A stretch of 64,000 nucleotides of DNA from Ancylostoma caninum (taxonomy: Eukaryota > Nematoda > Chromadorea > Rhabditida > Ancylostomatidae): the NCBI GenBank assembly GCA_037903475.1, contig JBAJFG010000611.1, positions 2,232,001 through 2,296,000 on the forward strand, in the 5' to 3' direction. A program made the position numbers and the translations under genes. The notes below the pieces were generated by a model, which saw nothing but the letters and a program-made list of their open reading frames with translations, was not told where the DNA came from and searched no databases. Positions 38,301 through 45,299 of the stretch are shown piece after piece. Numbering within the stretch: the stretch's first letter is position 1; each line of letters begins with the position of its first letter.

Positions 38301-41300
38301 CATAGCACTTTTGTAGCTCTTGAGCTGCTCTTTACAATCACTGTAACCCCGTTCCTCAATTCTCGCTTTACCCTGTTTTCTACCGCATGGAATGTGACTC
38401 TCCAAGTCGACAAAATTGAACCCCTCTGCGCCCGACGACCGTTCGACTTCGGTCGTGGATCAACTGTGGCCCAATTGCTTAGGGATATCAAAAACGTCTG
38501 GAGAGGAACCTCCACTGCTGAAAGGACGGCATAGAAGTGGTAAACCTGTTTCAGACAGGGCAAATTTGGATTCTAATTTGCTTCTCGTTCTGGATATCCA
38601 GTTTGTGGGAAATAAAGGAGATTATCCGCTAAAGTTGCTTTAGATGTAAGGAATAATCACTACAGATGCTAACTCTCGAAACTGTACAAGTTTAGCTAAC
38701 ACATTCCGTGCAAAACCCCAAAATGCTTGATATGAGGTGATCGTCCACACTGGGTATGCTCGATTTCTCCACACATATTCCACCAAAATGACCGGCAAAA
38801 AATCCAGTGTAGGGGATTTTCACTATTACTGATTCTACATGTCTAGCGCAGTCATAGACACCTTATATTGTTCAGTTCCCTATTCATTTCATAAACTTTA
38901 CCAAAGACTTGCGGATGCGGGTTACAAATTGAGTCGCCTCCAACGGAGCGATTTTTCGTAGACGAGAAGTTGACAAGCTGCCCTGTCTCTGGCATCATTA
39001 ACAGAAGAGGGAAGGAGCTATGCAACTCATCTAGTGGGTTAACAATATTCGTGGAGAGTACTGGTTTCTGTGTCCATAAAAAACCGCACGAACTTATTCC
39101 CCAACTTAATACATTACCAGTTTTTCAGTGATGGCCTCTACGCTTCATTACCCGGTAAGAAAAGTTGAGGTGAAAAAAAAAACAGTAAGGAGCACATAAG
39201 GAGCAAACGCCGGCAGTTTTTCAAACCGATAGTTTCAAAATTAACCTGGACAAAGGCAGGAGGCGACATTCACCTCTGCTATTTCACCTACATAACCAAG
39301 TTTTTGGAATCAGATAATAAAACCGCTACATTATAGAACGGTGAGCTTAGCCCATGCATCTTGTCATCATTTCATGAAAATCAGCAGTACTTTACGAAGG
39401 AACCTCTCTATAAATAGCTCAGCCGCATCCAATATGCAAAATTTTGAGAATCAATAGTGTTTATCCAAAACTACATATATAAAACATGATCAACAGTTTA
39501 AAATAGCCATTGCAAATCTGAGATTGGGACGCCGCGCCAATAGCCGAGCCGAAGAGAAGGAAATGGAAGATATCAGCTCCCAAATAAATAAACTAGGATC
39601 GCATAGGAACATATGTACTTGATTTGCTCTAAACATTCCCAAAATCGATAATGGTTTTGTGGGCGTAAAAGCGGATTTGAATGGGGGACATTTCTGAATT
39701 CAATTAGATTTTAATCCTATTATTGAACAATCCCAGACCAGCGGGTAGAAGTACTGGTAAAAAGATACTGTCACAGTAAAGCTCAATAAAGCATGAGAAA
39801 AGCAGGGAAACTCCTACTACGATAAGCTACCATTAAATGAACACAGTTTAAATCTATGAGTTCAGCCACGTGGAAATCGAAGCGCTCATGTAATCGTAAA
39901 TTTTAAATATTTGAATTATAAACGTGAAGATAGATAAACCTTTCACTCCGTAGGATTCAATCCATGATTACGTACCACCCCAGTGTCGTGGAAAATTAAT
40001 GGAGTAGGATTCGATCAATCTTACTGTCAGTTAGATGAATTGAGTTTACAACAAGCTCGAGCCGAACGCGAGAGCAAAAATCAGAGAAGAGAGACTAGGG
40101 GGCATAAAATGCTTCTACATAGGTTTTTATGTGAAAAAACTTGACAAAATCCCTTGCTTCTCTGCAAATGTATTCTACATACAGCAGGTTAAAATTCGTT
40201 TGATAAGTTGAATAAGCCCTAATTCAAACTATATTGTCTACCGACTAACTAGCTGTTGTTTCACAAGCTAAGACAAATAGGGATCGAAAAGCGTCGATGG
40301 AGGCACACCATAGCACTAGCAATTACCTACGCATAAATTTCGAGCGAATGAAAACGACTCTTGTGGATAGATATCCACGCTCTTGCTCATCGGGCGACTA
40401 ACACAACTAGGATCGCGAATGGTAGCGCAAAGCTGTTCTTGCGGAAACTCTGTGAGGTCGAAATCTTCTCCAAGTGCTCGTTTTGAGAAGACCAGCTCAG
40501 TAAACCAGCTTGATTTCAAGAATCCAACATTTTTCCATCGAAATTGCAGCCAATAGAGCTGATGAGGAAAGCAAACAGAATATTTCCAGCTCCTCCTTCG
40601 TCAACAGGCTTGACCAGCGCAGTTTAGCGACACACGTCCGCGCTTCCTGTCAGACGGGAGAGTGGATTCTGCCGCAAACGCTGCCGCCACCTGAGTTGTG
40701 TTCTTCAGCCAGTGTGCACACACTTAAGGAACCCTTGAGATGCCGTTCAATATCTACGGATGCACTATACTTGTTTGGCACAAGTGAAACACTATCTAGC
40801 AAAACGGTGAACCATCGAACATTCCATATGAAAGTGACAACTTTAAAAATGGGGCAAAACCCCAAGAATGTTCCGCTTTATTAAGTAGATTGAATTTCCA
40901 CCAAAACTCTACGTGAAAAATAAAGCTCCAACGTGAAGAACGGTGAATGCATAATTTTCCATATGATCAACCACAACGTAACCACAAGGCTCTCGAACAC
41001 CAATAGGAGAAACAGCAGCATCTGCATGTGAGAATGAAGCTACAACCATTCAAAATTTTAAAAAATCTGTGAGAAGGATTTTCCGTGGACATTTCGAGTA
41101 AGCAATCCAGACCATTACGCGGATTCTTATCAGAACAAAATATCGCTTGAAAATGCGGCAAACAGCAAGATAACAGAAAGTGGAAAACCAGACATTACAC
41201 ATTAAGACTACTAGCCAGCAGGTACAAACTTTTGTCGAAAGATCTGGATTGATGCGGCTAGCAGAACGTGAAGAAGAGTAAACGCTAAAAAGCAAGAAGG

Positions 41301-44300
41301 CGTTAAGAACCTCCTCTGTTTGTATATTTCAACGACTGCGCATGCAATTCACTGTGAACAGCACTGAATCAACATACGCATAATCGCAAGCACGAAGTGA
41401 GCAAAGACCTGGAGAAAAATGCTTCAAAACTCCAGAGAAAAAAAAACCATGTTTTGTTAACAGCTGGCTTCCCCCAATGTATTTCCTAAGAATCTGAGAC
41501 ACTCTAAGAAAACAGCCTTTTGAAGGCGTATCCTATTTGTAAAAAAGAGATGCAAGGAGATAGATCTCTGCCCATCACTTCGAAACCAACCGCACAGCAG
41601 TGAACAATAAAGAAGTGAAGAATTGCAAGTGTGAAGTTGCGGAAAGTGCAAAATGTCAGCAACAGTTAAAGGTGGTTGCGCAAAAGAACCAACACTTTCA
41701 CACATAAAATCACATCGAGTGAGACATGAGCTATTGAAACCAAACAGATAAGAGCAGGAAAAATTCTCAGTGTAACGAAGCTTTTAGAAATTCAATTTCA
41801 AAAAAAAAATCAGCAAAGATTAAGAGGAAAATCACTTGAAAATCTTCAATGAGACGACGCATAGTCCATAAAAACTCGAGATTCCACTCACATGACCAGT
41901 CAGAAACAATGTTTGAACACTGTCGACTAGAGCTCCCCGAAGCGCAGCGTACTCCATTATCCAAACTAGATGTAACAAAGAAAGAGAACGAGTCAAGCGA
42001 GTGACAAAGTGGTCGCCCCCATAATCAACGCATACGCACAAGAGTTTTTGAAAAATATATGGTTGGCACCAAAAATGAAGGGTTACAAGTCCTACTTTCT
42101 CAAGAGGGAGAATGATGCACTGAAAGCCAGCAACTCCCATGGGCATCAGAAAAAACGGCTTCATCGAAATGACTGTTCTTTTCCAAGAGTGAAATTGCAA
42201 ACAACGCGTGTGTGCAGAAACAGAGCGCAGAAGGATTTGGGACCCCCATGATTTACGAGGAACAGAATGACGCCAGAGGACAGCGGTGCAGATGGGAAGA
42301 GGGAAGCTCGAACTGTCATCAATGCGTTTACCCCTCACTATCCCGCGCGAGTATTTGCACAACACAGACACGGCCACTCGCGATCCTTCCCTCCTTCAGC
42401 CTCAGCCTCCCACCACTAGCTACGCAATCCACCGCTCAACGGTGCAGAAAACGGTCAGAAAACAATAGGGCCACCTTGGTAGTAATACTGCGAAATGAAT
42501 GCAGACTGATAAAGAAAAAAAACAGAGCAATATGGCCGTATCCAGCTTTTGAAAAGTGGAAGGGGCATTGAAAGCGACTCATCGATTCCGATTGACAGGC
42601 GAATGAAGGATGATGGATTAGAGGAGGCAATGTATCATGATCTTACCGCAAGCACACCAAGGGTCAACGGAATCCCAAAACATGAAAACAAGGAAGTTAA
42701 AGACTGAATCAAGGAAAAAATGATGTTAGGTGCCTACAGGCAAGGAGAATTTCAAGCCAACACGACAATCAGCACTTCGTAATCAACCTGTTCAAGAACT
42801 ACTAATAATAAAAGAAAAAAAACTTTCCGCTATTACTAAAATCGATGTGAAAGGGTACGAAATTTTACATAAGTGTGAGTGTTTTAATTCCATTTCGTGC
42901 AGTATCCTAACACCAATCCCGACCATAGTCTAACCACAAGAGAACAGCGTGTGTTTTTTAATCGCCAAACTTAAAGAGAATAGAAAAACGAAAAATTCCA
43001 TAGCAAGGTCACGAACAGCAATTTCTACCTTATGAAATCGGTATTACTCAGAGGAATTGAAGTACAGCGAAAGTAGATTTGGGTAGTTTTCTGTGTTTAC
43101 AGGTCAACGGACTTAACGAGCAGAAATTTAGTGGCAGAATATAGTAAAACCAAATTGAACAATAAACTAAATATCCAGTGAACCACTATTTATTAATAGA
43201 AATGTCGTTTTCAAAGTTGACAAGTCAGTCAATAATGAACTTAATCAGGAATATTCCTTCCCAATAACCTGATGAGCCCAACCATAGAGAAGATAACGTC
43301 ACACTAAACCCTATTTTGAGAACGTAGCAACAAAAAAGATATCCAATATTTTCTCCAGTATCTCTCACCAAAATTGTAAAACTAAAGGACACAGCTACGC
43401 CACGCGACGCTCCCCACAACTGATAAAGATCCTTCGGAAATGTGATAAGCAACACACTGTATCCGGCCAAGGCAGACTGATTGTAATTTAAATCCGTAGC
43501 ACCCGTGGAATCAAATAGGATTAATCATCACCACTGGTATGCATAAAACGTTCAGGAACAGGGACAAATCACTGAATGCAAATCGGATTCCGGATTGACC
43601 TCGCGCACCACGTCCCCTTAATCGACGCCCGGGCTATGCACAAATCCGCCACGTAACCTCACATACAAACGGAATTCGTGGAATGCAAGCAATTGGAGCA
43701 TTCTCATGCATCATTAACATCGTGCTGATACTTCTTTGGAAATTGAGCCTATCTACGACAAGTAAACAGCCTTTCGTTACTAATGCGAACAGCAAGGAGG
43801 GCTCGCTGATTTATGGACCACTTTCTTGTTAAAATTACGGTGGAAAAGGTTGATATAAACCAGAATGAATGACGTACTCTGAACGTTATAGGCGGTGATG
43901 ATAGTTGCCCCCCCCCCCCCAGTATTACTTCTTTACTTCTGTTCACTCAACGAAAACATTGTCCAAAGGGCCACATGCTGTCTCACCTTAGGTGGCAACA
44001 ATTATCGCTATAATTGATCGTTTTCAATGCTGCCGCCTACTGACAATGTCAAAACGTTACAGATGTACAGGTTCTGCACTGCGATAGGTTAGAAAAGTAA
44101 AACTGATGGAAGCCTTTGACCCGTTAAATGGCGAAGAACTAGGATTTTTTTCTTGAGAACCACAAGTATTTGTTGCGAAAAAAGGAGATTGCTTCATACA
44201 TGGCATGAATTCAACAATCTCAAATAACAACTCTTCTTATTTTTATTGCAAACTAACACAGTAAATTTGACTACAACTATTACAGAATTTTATTCGCGTA

Positions 44301-45216
44301 ATAACCTCTGGTTTTCCAACTCAGAGTATGAATGTTCCATAACTCGAGAAACAAGAGCCGATATACTGTATAAGTATGTTAGTTCGACGTAAGGGAATCA
44401 CCGGAGTCGCTACAATAGGCAGTTATTACCAGAAAATGTTCCAGTCCCTCATTTTGTCTCCAGCAAACACGAATTGCAAGGGAACCGCCTGAACCGATAC
44501 ATCTGTGACCGCTCAATGTCACACCCTTCTCAGAAGAACACATGGCAGGTCCAGGCAGTGATTTTTCAGCTCAAAAATTAAGAAGAAGAAGGAATGCTGC
44601 ATCAAAACATGTATATAAAAATCTATGACATGGCAGCTGCATGAATGAAAGACAAAAAAGAGACAGAAAGCAAGGTATCTGAGAGGTACTGAAAAAAGTT
44701 GAACTAAGTACTAAGTATCTAGGTCTCTGCTACAAATTACCATTAAAGAACTGCCACTTCTACAATTTCAGAACGAGTAATTATGTAGCAAAAAGAAGAG
44801 GAAAAAACTGAATAGAAGCATATTTGAAAAGACAGCTGCAGCTTGAGAGGTTTTACACATATTCATCAAATGGATTGGGACAAAATAATGATACAGTTCG
44901 AAATGAAGGGGAAAAAGACGGGAGCAGAGAATTGACGAGAATGAAAATGAGCTCTAACTGTATAATTAACCAAAACAACAACGGGAATGACAGCTAATTA
45001 GGGCCAAAATCAAAATGGAGTACGAACAAGAGAATTGGAAGAAAAAAGTCAAAATATGCGGATCAAACACAATCCCCTTCAAACGACAACAACTGGAAAT
45101 TTAGAAAAACAAAAAAGTCGAACTCACTGACCTGCACTGAAGAGTGATCCGTCACCACCAGCATGTTTTGAAGCAGCACTTCCATCGCTTTTGGCACTAC
45201 TTTGCTGGCCACCCAT
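8198..45216 (-). CDS. abl-1: abl-1: Abelson-type non-receptor tyrosine kinase (whole gene, 25 coding exons)
   Basis: Cytoplasmic tyrosine kinase that couples adhesion and growth signals to actin. Exons run from 45216 down to 8198 and are listed separately; together they give 3573 nt, 1190 residues plus TAA, with all phases matching. Domains: MGGQQSS start (Gly2 suits N-myristoylation); SH3 about 94-163; SH2 about 169-260 with FLVRES Arg194; kinase about 285-545 with glycine loop GGGQYG (293-298), Lys315, helix-C Glu330, gatekeeper Thr359, HRD 405-407, DFG 425-427 and activation-loop Tyr437; Ser/Pro-rich linker 550-1070; F-actin-binding helical domain about 1071-1190. Length and order fit the Abl family; C. 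elegans ABL-1 is of similar size (recalled, not searched). All catalytic residues are intact, so this is a functional-looking gene. Start choice: first ATG after an in-frame TGA in the upstream leader. Introns 1, 2 and 4 are large and transposon-rich. Confidence 0.96.
8422..8636 (-). CDS. abl-1: abl-1 exon 24 (F-actin-binding domain, first part)
   Basis: 215 nt, acceptor tgctgacag, donor gttagt. Helical: [40 protein letters not shown]. This is the four-helix F-actin-binding bundle at the Abl C-terminus. Residues 1071-1141. Confidence 0.93.
8844..9016 (-). CDS. abl-1: abl-1 exon 23
   Basis: 173 nt, acceptor gcgttttcag, donor gtaagt. Encodes [20 protein letters not shown], then a Ser-rich [11 protein letters not shown] stretch. 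Residues 1014-1070. Confidence 0.9.
9764..9893 (-). CDS. abl-1: abl-1 exon 22
   Basis: 130 nt, acceptor ttcattacag, donor gtacga. Contains [17 protein letters not shown], a conserved nematode Abl linker block. Exit phase 1 fits exon 23. Confidence 0.88.
9999..10163 (-). CDS. abl-1: abl-1 exon 21
   Basis: 165 nt, acceptor cgtttag, donor gttctt (weak). Encodes [13 protein letters not shown] followed by a Ser/Asp run and PFSTLQRPK. Residues 915-969, phase 0 at both ends. Confidence 0.88.
10779..10970 (-). CDS. abl-1: abl-1 exon 20
   Basis: 192 nt, acceptor aatttaag, donor gtgagg. Contains [14 protein letters not shown] and [11 protein letters not shown], segments I recall as conserved in Caenorhabditis ABL-1. 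The acceptor ends AAG rather than CAG. Confidence 0.88.
11686..11766 (-). CDS. abl-1: abl-1 exon 19
   Basis: 81 nt, acceptor tttgctag, donor gtatga. Encodes [20 protein letters not shown] and ends SPLAR in phase 0. The next in-phase exon is at 10970. Confidence 0.85.
11904..12128 (-). CDS. abl-1: abl-1 exon 18 (Pro/Ser-rich linker)
   Basis: 225 nt, acceptor atatttacag, donor gtagga. Starts [15 protein letters not shown], then Pro/Ser-rich [18 protein letters not shown] and a basic GKKKVEK end that could act in nuclear import (inference). Residues 749-823. Confidence 0.9.
12185..12291 (-). CDS. abl-1: abl-1 exon 17 (acidic linker)
   Basis: 107 nt, acceptor ccgttttag, donor gtagac. Acidic: [15 protein letters not shown], then [14 protein letters not shown]. 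Residues 713-748. Confidence 0.9.
12483..12605 (-). CDS. abl-1: abl-1 exon 16
   Basis: 123 nt, acceptor atgtttttag, donor gtgcag. Encodes [17 protein letters not shown] and [14 protein letters not shown], an amphipathic segment. A second acceptor at 12628 exists but would break the phase. Confidence 0.88.
12669..12819 (-). CDS. abl-1: abl-1 exon 15 (PPQ / PKLLK linker)
   Basis: 151 nt, acceptor ctcttcag, donor gtgctg (weak). Pro-rich [19 protein letters not shown]. The donor was chosen because it is the only one giving phase 1 into exon 16; reading on hits an in-frame stop. Confidence 0.85.
12874..13089 (-). CDS. abl-1: abl-1 exon 14 (Ser/Arg-rich linker)
   Basis: 216 nt, acceptor ttgtttcag, donor gtaatg. 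Basic, Ser-rich (SRRSD) then a proline run VFPPPPMR that could bind SH3 domains. Residues 550-621; disordered by composition. Confidence 0.9.
13148..13238 (-). CDS. abl-1: abl-1 exon 13 (end of kinase domain)
   Basis: 91 nt, acceptor ctgttttag, donor gtaagt. Encodes [20 protein letters not shown], the kinase subdomain XI signature (CW...DRP.F), and the short helix after it. Residues 520-549. Confidence 0.97.
13307..13467 (-). CDS. abl-1: abl-1 exon 12 (kinase C-lobe)
   Basis: 161 nt, acceptor tttaatcag, donor gtacat. Encodes [20 protein letters not shown], the family-wide DVWAFG motif, and [14 protein letters not shown]. Ends two bases into Cys519. Confidence 0.97.
13523..13700 (-). CDS. abl-1: abl-1 exon 11 (catalytic and activation loops)
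   Basis: 178 nt, acceptor cattttcag, donor gtgagt. Completes HRDLAARN (Asp407), then DFG 425-427, activation-loop [15 protein letters not shown] with Tyr437, and APEGLAF. All catalytic residues are present. Confidence 0.98.
14680..14781 (-). CDS. abl-1: abl-1 exon 10 (kinase helix D-E)
   Basis: 102 nt, acceptor gttttgcag, donor gtatta. Encodes [20 protein letters not shown] and IHR, the start of the catalytic loop. Entry and exit phases match exons 9 and 11. Confidence 0.96.
14843..15003 (-). CDS. abl-1: abl-1 exon 9 (kinase N-lobe)
   Basis: 161 nt, acceptor tttgtttaag, donor gtagca. Contains helix [21 protein letters not shown] (Glu330) and the hinge [17 protein letters not shown] with gatekeeper Thr359, the Abl state associated with imatinib-class binding. 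Confidence 0.97.
15072..15148 (-). CDS. abl-1: abl-1 exon 8 (kinase glycine loop and Lys)
   Basis: 77 nt, acceptor cacttcag, donor gttata. Gives [13 protein letters not shown] with the preceding exon and AVK with the ATP-anchoring Lys315. Ends in phase 0. Confidence 0.96.
15149..17011 (-). other. abl-1: abl-1 intron 7 (1.9 kb)
   Basis: No gene seen. A short tandem duplication of aacaattattatcttg occurs at about 16931-16972. Confidence 0.5.
17012..17131 (-). CDS. abl-1: abl-1 exon 7 (SH2-kinase linker)
   Basis: 120 nt, acceptor attcaacag, donor gtatgt. Encodes NLLFPAPKK, then [18 protein letters not shown]: the linker and the first kinase beta strand. Residues 254-293. Confidence 0.96.
17187..17268 (-). 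CDS. abl-1: abl-1 exon 6 (SH2, middle)
   Basis: 82 nt, acceptor tttttgcag, donor gtgagt. Encodes [19 protein letters not shown] and VQADGLI, the C-terminal half of the SH2 domain. Residues 226-252, exit phase 1. Confidence 0.96.
17333..17501 (-). CDS. abl-1: abl-1 exon 5 (SH2, first part)
   Basis: 169 nt, acceptor gtattcag, donor gtacgt. Begins with the last base of Trp169, then [14 protein letters not shown] and the phosphotyrosine-binding FLVRES motif with Arg194. Residues 170-225. Confidence 0.97.
18316..19244. mobile_element. Tc1-like element, internally decayed (929 bp)
   Basis: Ends read CAGGATGCGGCAAAAGTAT on the left and the complement of CAGGGTGCGGCAAAAGTAT on the right, flanked by TA at 18314-18315 and 19245-19246. 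No intact transposase frame, so a non-autonomous or decayed copy. Lies in abl-1 intron 4. Confidence 0.65.
19890..20545 (+). mobile_element. Helitron-like non-autonomous element, 3' end
   Basis: The sequence ends with a GC hairpin (ACCCG..CGGGT around GAGCGAAGC, 20517-20534), then eleven bases later-ending CTAG at 20542-20545 followed by T. A subterminal GC hairpin and CTRR before T is the Helitron 3' terminus. The 5' end (expected TC after A) was not located, so the start is approximate. Carries the 120-bp tandem repeats. No Rep/helicase seen. Confidence 0.5.
19975..20400 (+). repeat. Tandem repeat, about 120-bp unit, 3-4 copies
   Basis: Recurring blocks GAACACGAATAT..AACCGTTTTGCA and GACATGTCTACT..GG, separated by AT-rich spacers, around 20085, 20205 and 20325. 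The units are diverged from each other. Confidence 0.6.
22886..23043 (-). CDS. abl-1: abl-1 exon 4 (SH3, second half)
   Basis: 158 nt, acceptor tttattcag, donor gtgagt. Contains [14 protein letters not shown] and [14 protein letters not shown], the RT/n-Src side and C-terminal strands of SH3. Between them lies a longer basic loop (about residues 133-150) than in vertebrate Abl. Confidence 0.96.
24335..24455 (-). CDS. abl-1: abl-1 exon 3 (SH3, first half)
   Basis: 121 nt, acceptor tttgctttcag, donor gttagt. Contains EDLL followed by [18 protein letters not shown], the ALYDF strand of an SH3 domain, and ends RKGDM. Residues 77-116. Confidence 0.95.
27550..28045 (+). mobile_element. CR1-like LINE 3' fragment nested in mariner
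   Basis: Encodes the C-terminal tail of a CR1/LINE ORF2 with one frame change near 27660: [60 protein letters not shown], stop at 27844. It is followed by a 3' UTR and an (AAATA)n tail at about 28010-28041. 5' truncation and a short tandem tail fit LINE insertion. Confidence 0.65.
28110..28738 (+). pseudogene. mariner transposase, degraded
   Basis: Recognisable pieces: [20 protein letters not shown] near 28140, and the catalytic end [39 protein letters not shown] at 28545-28665. Stops interrupt the frame between them. The spacing from the HDN Asp to the third catalytic position is 34 residues, as in DD34D mariners, but that position is Glu (SEYHL) instead of Asp. The N-terminal part was displaced or lost at the LINE insertion. 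Confidence 0.75.
31945..32389. repeat. Inverted repeat pair, about 45-bp arms
   Basis: Left arm about 31945-31990 (TTCGTTATGATTTCCTAACG, then ACTCCAAACGAAAA) is repeated as reverse complement at about 32336-32389. The 345-bp spacer shows no gene. No clear target duplication. In abl-1 intron 2. Confidence 0.75.
33376..34735. repeat. Long fold-back (inverted repeat), arms about 650 bp
   Basis: Left arm 33376-34023 and right arm 34070-34735 are reverse complements, nearly perfect near the centre and more diverged outward; the spacer is 46 bp. In abl-1 intron 2, 280 bp downstream of exon 2 in transcript order. A pre-mRNA from either strand would form a long hairpin. Probably a fold-back type transposon. 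Confidence 0.85.
34886..34903. repeat. Poly-C tract
   Basis: 18 consecutive C, with a further six-C run just before. Between the fold-back and exon 2 of abl-1. Confidence 0.95.
35015..35156 (-). CDS. abl-1: abl-1 exon 2 (N-terminal cap region)
   Basis: 142 nt, acceptor gcatttcag, donor gtgagt. Encodes residues 30-75, Ser-rich, ending SSSWSSR before EDLL of exon 3. The W-S/N-S-[KR]-E-[ND]-L-L pattern is the conserved segment just before the SH3 domain in vertebrate Abl, which supports the junction to exon 3 across a 10.5-kb intron. Confidence 0.9.
38221..39109 (+). mobile_element. mariner-type deletion derivative (889 bp)
   Basis: Ends TTGGGTTGGGAAATAAGTT on the left and the complement of TTAAGTTGGGGAATAAGTT on the right, flanked by TA (38219-38220, 39110-39111). 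Internal plus-strand frames keep part of the mariner N-terminal helix-turn-helix ([25 protein letters not shown] at about 38445-38530) but the catalytic domain is missing. In abl-1 intron 1. Confidence 0.72.
40327..40558 (-). CDS. abl-1: Candidate alternative abl-1 second exon
   Basis: Inside intron 1. Acceptor gctttcctcatcag, 232 nt with one fully open frame, donor gtaatt with exit phase 1, which joins exon 2 in frame as Val-Gly-Cys-Thr. Includes [17 protein letters not shown] and an internal Met at 40390 ([15 protein letters not shown]). It could be a trans-spliced first exon starting at that Met or follow the candidate at 41965. Not recognised by homology. Confidence 0.35.
41892..41965 (-). 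CDS. abl-1: Candidate alternative abl-1 first exon
   Basis: Inside intron 1. A good acceptor (ttacatctag) is followed by ATG at 41957 and 22 codons, [20 protein letters not shown] then GH, ending in phase 0 at a strong donor gtgagt. Phase 0 fits the open exon at 40558 but not exon 2 directly. No homology recognised; purely splice-signal and frame evidence. It could also be untranslated leader. Confidence 0.3.
43908..43920. repeat. Poly-C tract
   Basis: 13 consecutive C in abl-1 intron 1. Confidence 0.95.
45132..45216 (-). CDS. abl-1: abl-1 exon 1 (myristoylation start)
   Basis: Starts [12 protein letters not shown], 28 codons plus 1 nt, donor gtcagt. Met-Gly with small polar residues following is an N-myristoylation signal, as in the long Abl isoforms of vertebrates. 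Upstream in frame there is a TGA before any other ATG. Exit phase 1 fits exon 2. Confidence 0.85.
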
Positions 45217-45296
45217 AATATCGAAAACGGCAAATGCCAGGCGAAAAATCGTGCACGACGTTGGACGTCAATGTGATCCGGACCTACTGATGAACG
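45217..45296 (-). promoter_or_regulatory. abl-1: abl-1 5' leader with possible trans-splice acceptor
   Basis: On the minus strand gattttccag lies just before 45296, a typical nematode acceptor, 80 nt upstream of the ATG. It may receive a spliced leader or an untranslated exon. An in-frame TGA in this leader supports the chosen start. Confidence 0.4.
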
Positions 45297-45299
45297 CTG

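Larger units (their letters stand above)
35157..45131 (-). other. abl-1: abl-1 intron 1 (10.0 kb)
   Basis: Holds the mariner derivative at 38221, two candidate alternative exons and a poly-C tract. A GC-richer patch at 42250-42450 lies upstream of those exons and could be a second promoter (inference). Nothing else recognised. Confidence 0.5.

Noticed and set aside
41832..42377. 181-codon minus-strand frame, the longest in the window
   Set aside because: No recognisable protein features; the frame crosses a good acceptor (41966) and donor (41891) in another reading, so it is most likely chance.
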